Source: Labilibaculum sp. DW002 (lineage in GTDB: Bacteria; Bacteroidota; Bacteroidia; Bacteroidales; Marinifilaceae). From it: a stretch of DNA of 64,000 nt. The notes under the pieces are model-generated. The model was given only the letters and a program-made list of their open reading frames with translations. It ran no database searches and had not been told where the DNA came from. The position numbers and the translations under genes were made by a program. Positions 59,943 to 64,000 of this stretch are shown piece by piece. How positions within the stretch are numbered: the first letter of the stretch is position 1; the number at the start of each line of letters is the position of its first letter. Location of the stretch: NCBI RefSeq assembly GCF_029029525.1, contig NZ_JAKJSC010000004.1, positions 62,001 through 126,000 on the forward strand, read 5' to 3'.

Positions 59943-60323
59943 ATGAATTCACTTATTATAGAAGGTAGCCCTAAAACACCAAACATAAATTTTGATGGAA
60001 ATGAAGGTTCGTTTTTAATTTCTGGGCGATCAATTCCCGAAAATTCATTAGATTTTTATAAGCCTGTTATGGAATGGCTTGATTTCTATATTGTAGAACC
60101 AAAAGAAGCTACTACAGTAAATATTAAATTGGAATATTTTAATACCAGTTCTTCTAAATGTTTACTTGATGTTTTTAAAAAATTAGAAGTTATTTTTAAA
60201 AGAGGTCAAAAGGTAGGTATTAATTGGTATTACGAGGCAGACGATGAAGATATGTTAGAAGCAGGAGAAGATTATCAATCGATAATTAAAATTCCATTTA
60301 CAATGATTGAAGAGGAGGAGTAA
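59943..60323 (+). CDS. SiaC-family regulatory phosphoprotein (DUF1987)
   Basis: A 126-residue DUF1987 protein. GSPKTPNINFDGNEGSFLISG and YFNTSSSKCLLDVFKKLE are family signatures; the TSSS stretch contains the expected phosphorylation site. It is the substrate of SiaB and, in Pseudomonas, of the SiaA phosphatase. Here the PP2C protein at 40367 is a candidate SiaA equivalent, which is an inference from domain type. Confidence 0.88.
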   Translation: MNSLIIEGSPKTPNINFDGNEGSFLISGRSIPENSLDFYKPVMEWLDFYIVEPKEATTVNIKLEYFNTSSSKCLLDVFKKLEVIFKRGQKVGINWYYEADDEDMLEAGEDYQSIIKIPFTMIEEEE

Positions 60324-60342
60324 AATCCTTATATTATAAAAG

Positions 60343-60373
60343 AAAACCACAAGCATTGCTTGTGGTTTTTTTA
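60343..60373. terminator. Terminator between siaC and the ABC transporter
   Basis: AAAACCACAAGC and GCTTGTGGTTTT pair perfectly around ATT and run into more T. The A-run on the other side makes it usable by the converging ABC gene too. Confidence 0.92.
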
Positions 60374-60383
60374 TTGTTATAAA

Positions 60384-63300
60384 TTAACGTTCATATTTTT
60401 TTCGATTAAGCTTTCGTTCAAATCCGCTCAATAGTTTCTTGAGTAAACTAAAATATAGAGCTAGATACAGGGTGAATGTCGAAAACCAAATTACACAAAT
60501 ATTTACCCAATAAGTATCGTAATAATTTCCGAAGAATCTTTTTTGAGGCGCATAAAAATGTGCTTTTATGAATTTTCCGTCTGGATTTCTATAGATCGGA
60601 TCTATTTTTTGAAATAATTTTCCTTTGTATTCTATAATTCGTTCAATATCATTACTATTCCTTACAAATTCTTTTAATCCTTCATTCGAATAAGATTTTT
60701 TTATCTCAACAAATGATTGCTTATCAAGAAACTGCTTTTGCATTTCGGTTAGTTTTTCATCCTTCTTACGATTTGCAACATTATATAAGTTGATATAGTA
60801 ACGATTAAGCTTCTTAAAATAGTCACGAGTGACTTTTATGACATCTAAATTTAGTTTGTCAGGAGTTAACTCATTTAATTTATTGAAAGGAATTGAGATG
60901 TTTTCAAGATCTTCTATTGATAGTTCATTTTGAAGAACAAGTAAATTTTCACTTAATTCTTTTTGTTTTTCAGGCTTAGATAAATAACGCTCACTTGTAT
61001 TTAGCTTGTTTTTAAGAACAGGCAACCAATAATTTTTCCGATAATCGGCCTTACTCATTAACTTTTCGTAAATGTAAAAATTGGCAGCAAAATCATTGTC
61101 CTTAAATTGTTTCACAGCTAATGCTTCGTAAGCCCAACGTGCCGTAATTATCTCTCCAAACCATGGGATGGAATTAGGGTCAGAAATGGCCGGGTTTAAC
61201 TTGTCGAATTTTACAATTACACCGCTTAAAATAATTTGCGGTATAAGAATAAATGGGATAAGAATATAAATAGTAATAACTGTCTTAAAACTATCCGAAA
61301 TAATTAATCCTAGCATGTTTGCAAAACACCATGCGCTAAAAAGAGCTAGCCAATATTCAAAAAACATTCCTTTAATTTCAAGAATACTATTCCCAATTAA
61401 GGTGAAAAGAAAGGCTTGAAAAGCAGAGATGGAAAATAGAATTACAATTTTTGAAAATAAGTAACTTAATTTACTAAGGTTTAGGAATCGTTCTCTCTTT
61501 AGAATTTTTCGATCTTGAATGATTTCCTCAGCACTGAGTGTTAAGCCTATAAAAAGTGCAACAATAACCGACATGAATAAATAAACCGGTAAGTTACTAT
61601 TGTTGCTAAAGGTGTATCCTAGGTCATTTCCAGCATCAATATTGTAAAATTTAATAATGTAGCTTAAGAGAAATGCTAATAAAGGTGTTTCAAATAAATT
61701 GATAAACAAATACTGACGGTTAGCCAGTTTTGAAATAACATCTCGCTTTACAAAAACACGAAACTGAGTGAAAATATTTGGAATCTTAAAAGTAACAGGT
61801 GGAAGTTCATCTGTATCCTCAATCGATTTGCCAATACAAGAATATTCTTGGTGTTTATTGTACCATTCTACAGGAGATACTTTTCTTACTTGAGTTGGAT
61901 TACCGTATTCATCAAGAACTTCTGATTCAACGATGTTAAAAATTTGATCTGCATCTACTGTACCGCAAGAGGAACATTCGCTCTCTGTGCGATTGGCACG
62001 CATTGTTTGTGATTTAAAATAGGTAATTGCATCAAGAGGGTTACCATTAAAAATTAGATAACCACCTGTGTCAAGTATTAATAATCTATCGAACATTTTA
62101 AATATATCCGACGATGGTTGATGAATGACTACAAATATAAGTTTTCCTTTAAGCGCAAGGTTTTTAAGTAAATCCATGATCTTAGCAGAATCTCTAGAAG
62201 ATAGACCAGAGGTAGGTTCATCTAAGAAAAGTACAGATGGTTCACGAATTAATTCTAAAGCTATGTTTAAGCGCTTTCTTTGACCACCACTAATTTTTTT
62301 ATCTAAAGGATTACCAACCTTAAGGTTTCGCGCATCATACAAACCTAAATCCTTAAGAAGGTTTAATACGATTCTAATTAATTGAAAGCTACTGTATTTG
62401 TCAAAGCAAAGTTTGGCGTTGAAATAAAGGTTTTCAAAAACGGTAAGTGATTCAATTAAAAGATCATCCTGTGACACATGACCAACAACACCATCAAGTT
62501 TAGATTTATCGGTAACAATATTATATCCGTTAATTTCTACACTTCCTTCACTTGGATCTGCTGAACCATTTAAAACATTAAGCAGAGTTGTTTTTCCAGC
62601 ACCACTCGACCCAATAATTCCAACCATTTTTCCTGATTCTTCCTTGAAAGAAAGATCATGGACACCGATATTGTCCTCCTTAAATCGATATTCAATATTT
62701 TTGGTTTCAAAAACGACTCTTTTCTGCTTTTCGTCCCTATGAAAGGTGGTTGCAATATCACTAAAATAGATAGGTGCAATTTTAGGGTTTCTAATAGATG
62801 ACCCTTGTGTAAGGAGATGGACTCTTTCTGGACTAAGAGTTTGTCCGTTCATGAATAGCTCTTCAATTCCTTTGAATCGCATTACAAACATATCTACTCT
62901 TTTCAGACGTAGAATTTTAATTTCTCCTATTAAGCCATCTGAACAATAATGTTCACCTATTTCATGATTATCTAATTTGTTGCTAACGGTTAAAAGTCGT
63001 TCTGATCTGATAATTTCATCAAAATCATTGAGAACAAAATCTTTTAAGCGTTCATATCCTCCTTCAGGTAAGTTGAAAGTATCTGCTACAGTTTCTACGA
63101 AAGCAAATTCTTGTTGGCTAATTTCTTCTTCTGACTTTAGGAATTCGAGGAGCTGGATTAAAACAATAACCTTTTGACGGATAATTAACTCTTCGTTAAT
63201 CTCCGTGCAAATTCGTAATACCCGGACAGAACTGGCAGAAGTATATTTTTTTATTTTAGCTTTTCTGTTGGTTCTTTTTTGATTTTCTTCGTAATGCTGA

Positions 63301-63452
63301 TCGTAGAGTCGAATGTATTCTTCAGCTGTTTCATTATCAAGCTGTTGCTTTAGGTATTTAGATACCATTCTTCGTCTCTCAATTGCTGAACTTTTTGGGT
63401 GAGCAATGATTGCAAAAAGTTGCATTAAAGCTTTAAGAATTCTTTCACTCAT
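60384..63452 (-). CDS. ABCG-like ABC-2 transporter with TerB-like N-terminus
   Basis: A 1022-residue ABC exporter with ATPase and membrane parts in one chain. Residues ~1-160 are helical and TerB-like (LLEFLKSEEEISQQEFAFVE). The ATPase has Walker A GSSGAGKTT (~281-289), signature SGGQRKR (~387) and Walker B LFLDEPTSGL (~406). Cysteines in ECSSCGTVDADQIF follow. Membrane helices lie at ~590-800, then a ~190-residue soluble segment and a last helix near residue 1000. This order (ATPase before membrane) matches eukaryotic ABCG/White and bacterial homologues. Substrate unknown. Confidence 0.88.
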   Translation of the reverse strand: MSERILKALMQLFAIIAHPKSSAIERRRMVSKYLKQQLDNETAEEYIRLYDQHYEENQKRTNRKAKIKKYTSASSVRVLRICTEINEELIIRQKVIVLIQLLEFLKSEEEISQQEFAFVETVADTFNLPEGGYERLKDFVLNDFDEIIRSERLLTVSNKLDNHEIGEHYCSDGLIGEIKILRLKRVDMFVMRFKGIEELFMNGQTLSPERVHLLTQGSSIRNPKIAPIYFSDIATTFHRDEKQKRVVFETKNIEYRFKEDNIGVHDLSFKEESGKMVGIIGSSGAGKTTLLNVLNGSADPSEGSVEINGYNIVTDKSKLDGVVGHVSQDDLLIESLTVFENLYFNAKLCFDKYSSFQLIRIVLNLLKDLGLYDARNLKVGNPLDKKISGGQRKRLNIALELIREPSVLFLDEPTSGLSSRDSAKIMDLLKNLALKGKLIFVVIHQPSSDIFKMFDRLLILDTGGYLIFNGNPLDAITYFKSQTMRANRTESECSSCGTVDADQIFNIVESEVLDEYGNPTQVRKVSPVEWYNKHQEYSCIGKSIEDTDELPPVTFKIPNIFTQFRVFVKRDVISKLANRQYLFINLFETPLLAFLLSYIIKFYNIDAGNDLGYTFSNNSNLPVYLFMSVIVALFIGLTLSAEEIIQDRKILKRERFLNLSKLSYLFSKIVILFSISAFQAFLFTLIGNSILEIKGMFFEYWLALFSAWCFANMLGLIISDSFKTVITIYILIPFILIPQIILSGVIVKFDKLNPAISDPNSIPWFGEIITARWAYEALAVKQFKDNDFAANFYIYEKLMSKADYRKNYWLPVLKNKLNTSERYLSKPEKQKELSENLLVLQNELSIEDLENISIPFNKLNELTPDKLNLDVIKVTRDYFKKLNRYYINLYNVANRKKDEKLTEMQKQFLDKQSFVEIKKSYSNEGLKEFVRNSNDIERIIEYKGKLFQKIDPIYRNPDGKFIKAHFYAPQKRFFGNYYDTYWVNICVIWFSTFTLYLALYFSLLKKLLSGFERKLNRKKYER

Positions 63453-63492
63453 AAAATGTGAGACTTAGTGGTAGGTGTGTGCTTTATTGTAT

Positions 63493-63912
63493 TTATTGTC
63501 TGAAGCCTATTAGAAGAAGAATAAAGCCTGAGCTTACTTCTTTTTGATTTAATTTGGCTTCAATTGTACAGTTTATCGAATGGTCAAATTGAAAATCCCA
63601 ATATGGTGAGTTTTGATGATCTTTATTTGAGAACAACAAGTGATTTTCTTCATCGTAGATTGAGAAAATTACATTTTTCTCTTCTTTTCCAGTGGCTCCT
63701 ACAATACGATAATAATTGTTAGCATAGAAAGTGGTATGAAATTCAGCTACCTCGGCACCAGAAAGTAAAGCTTTGTATTGCTGTCCATCTGAAATGAAAT
63801 TAGGTTCTAGATATTTTGTACAATTTTTTAGTGTTACATCCGATTGAGCACTAGCGGTAAAGCTTAAGCCAGAAATGAATAGGAACAAGAATATAATATA
63901 GTAACGCTTCAT
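63493..63912 (-). CDS. Small secreted protein, unknown function
   Basis: A 139-residue protein with signal peptide (YIIFLFLFISGLSFTASAQ) and a small beta-rich domain (EFHTTFYANNYYRIVGATG, VIFSIYDEENHLLFSNKD). I do not recognise a family. It lies 40 bases upstream of the ABC transporter on the same strand and may be in its operon. Confidence 0.72.
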   Translation of the reverse strand: MKRYYIIFLFLFISGLSFTASAQSDVTLKNCTKYLEPNFISDGQQYKALLSGAEVAEFHTTFYANNYYRIVGATGKEEKNVIFSIYDEENHLLFSNKDHQNSPYWDFQFDHSINCTIEAKLNQKEVSSGFILLLIGFRQ

Positions 63913-63930
63913 GTTTCGTAGTTTTTGTGA

Positions 63931-63999
63931 TTATTTGATAATGTGTTGACGAATTATACTGACCTTTTCAGTAATGGCATCAAGCTGTTTCTTATTCAT
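63931..63999 (-). CDS. C-terminal end of a gene running off the window (partial)
   Basis: Minus-strand frame MNKKQLDAITEKVSIIRQHI..., ending at TAA (63931-63933), 18 bases upstream of the secreted-protein start. The frame is open to the edge, so this is probably the end of a longer gene, or less likely a 22-residue peptide. No family can be assigned. Confidence 0.35.
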   Translation of the reverse strand: MNKKQLDAITEKVSIIRQHIIK

Positions 64000-64000
64000 T

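Overview
This window looks like chromosomal DNA from a marine or gut-type Bacteroidota, most likely order Marinilabiliales (a Marinifilum- or Labilibaculum-like organism). That placement is inferred from gene content and AT-rich base use, not from a database search. Supporting signs are TAnnTTTG promoter boxes, few Shine-Dalgarno sites, a SusA-like neopullulanase, LytTR/LytS pairs, DUF3822 next to rsmD, SiaB/SiaC proteins and a REP-associated transposase.

Layout. 1-5.6 kb: end of one gene, then a GH31 glucosidase and two lipoprotein GH13 amylases. 5.7-7.5 kb: LytTR regulator and histidine kinase, reverse. 7.8-10.6 kb: esterase and periplasmic neopullulanase. Together these form a starch or alpha-glucan locus; SusC/SusD are not in the window. 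10.7-14.9 kb: small membrane protein, three-domain S1 protein, DUF1566 lipoprotein and metallophosphoesterase. 15-17.6 kb: a three-gene reverse operon (nucleotidyltransferase, CobD-like PLP enzyme, CDP-alcohol phosphatidyltransferase) that could make and attach a phosphoamino-alcohol lipid headgroup. 17.6-19.9 kb: a gene-poor stretch with a decayed 21-bp tandem repeat and a RAYT transposase between two ~125-bp repeats. 20-29.6 kb: band-7 protein, degenerate integrase, VanZ protein, an SDR/membrane/START/AraC cluster, then single genes behind look-alike promoters and terminators.

29.7-35.2 kb: guaB, an M1 aminopeptidase and a DUF1338 protein. 35.3-36.6 kb: four identical tandem tRNA-Asp genes on the minus strand, followed by an array of tRNA-Asp-derived 142-bp units, each with a terminator hairpin and one interrupted by a GIY-YIG gene. 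36.8-41.6 kb: rsmD, DUF3822, a membrane-anchored protein, a RecD-like helicase and a receiver-PP2C phosphatase. 41.6-48.1 kb: nucleotide-sugar operon (ugd, UDP-xylose synthase, rfbA, rfbC, rfbD, phosphohexomutase). 48.3-55.4 kb: PhnA-like protein, rpsA-STAS-rnz operon, C1 peptidase, guaA. 55.5-64 kb: Hpt protein, S41 peptidase, RlmL-like methyltransferase, SiaB-SiaC pair, a large ABC-2 transporter with a TerB-like N-terminus, and a small secreted protein.

Most notable: a perfect intrinsic-terminator structure inside the rnz coding sequence; the tRNA-Asp array and its structured derivatives; a 14-bp element shared by the guaB and guaA leaders; a RAYT gene with a 29-nt palindrome in its reading frame; and the headgroup cassette. 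I did not find a complete, obviously new defence or secretion system. All calls are from reading the sequence without searches.
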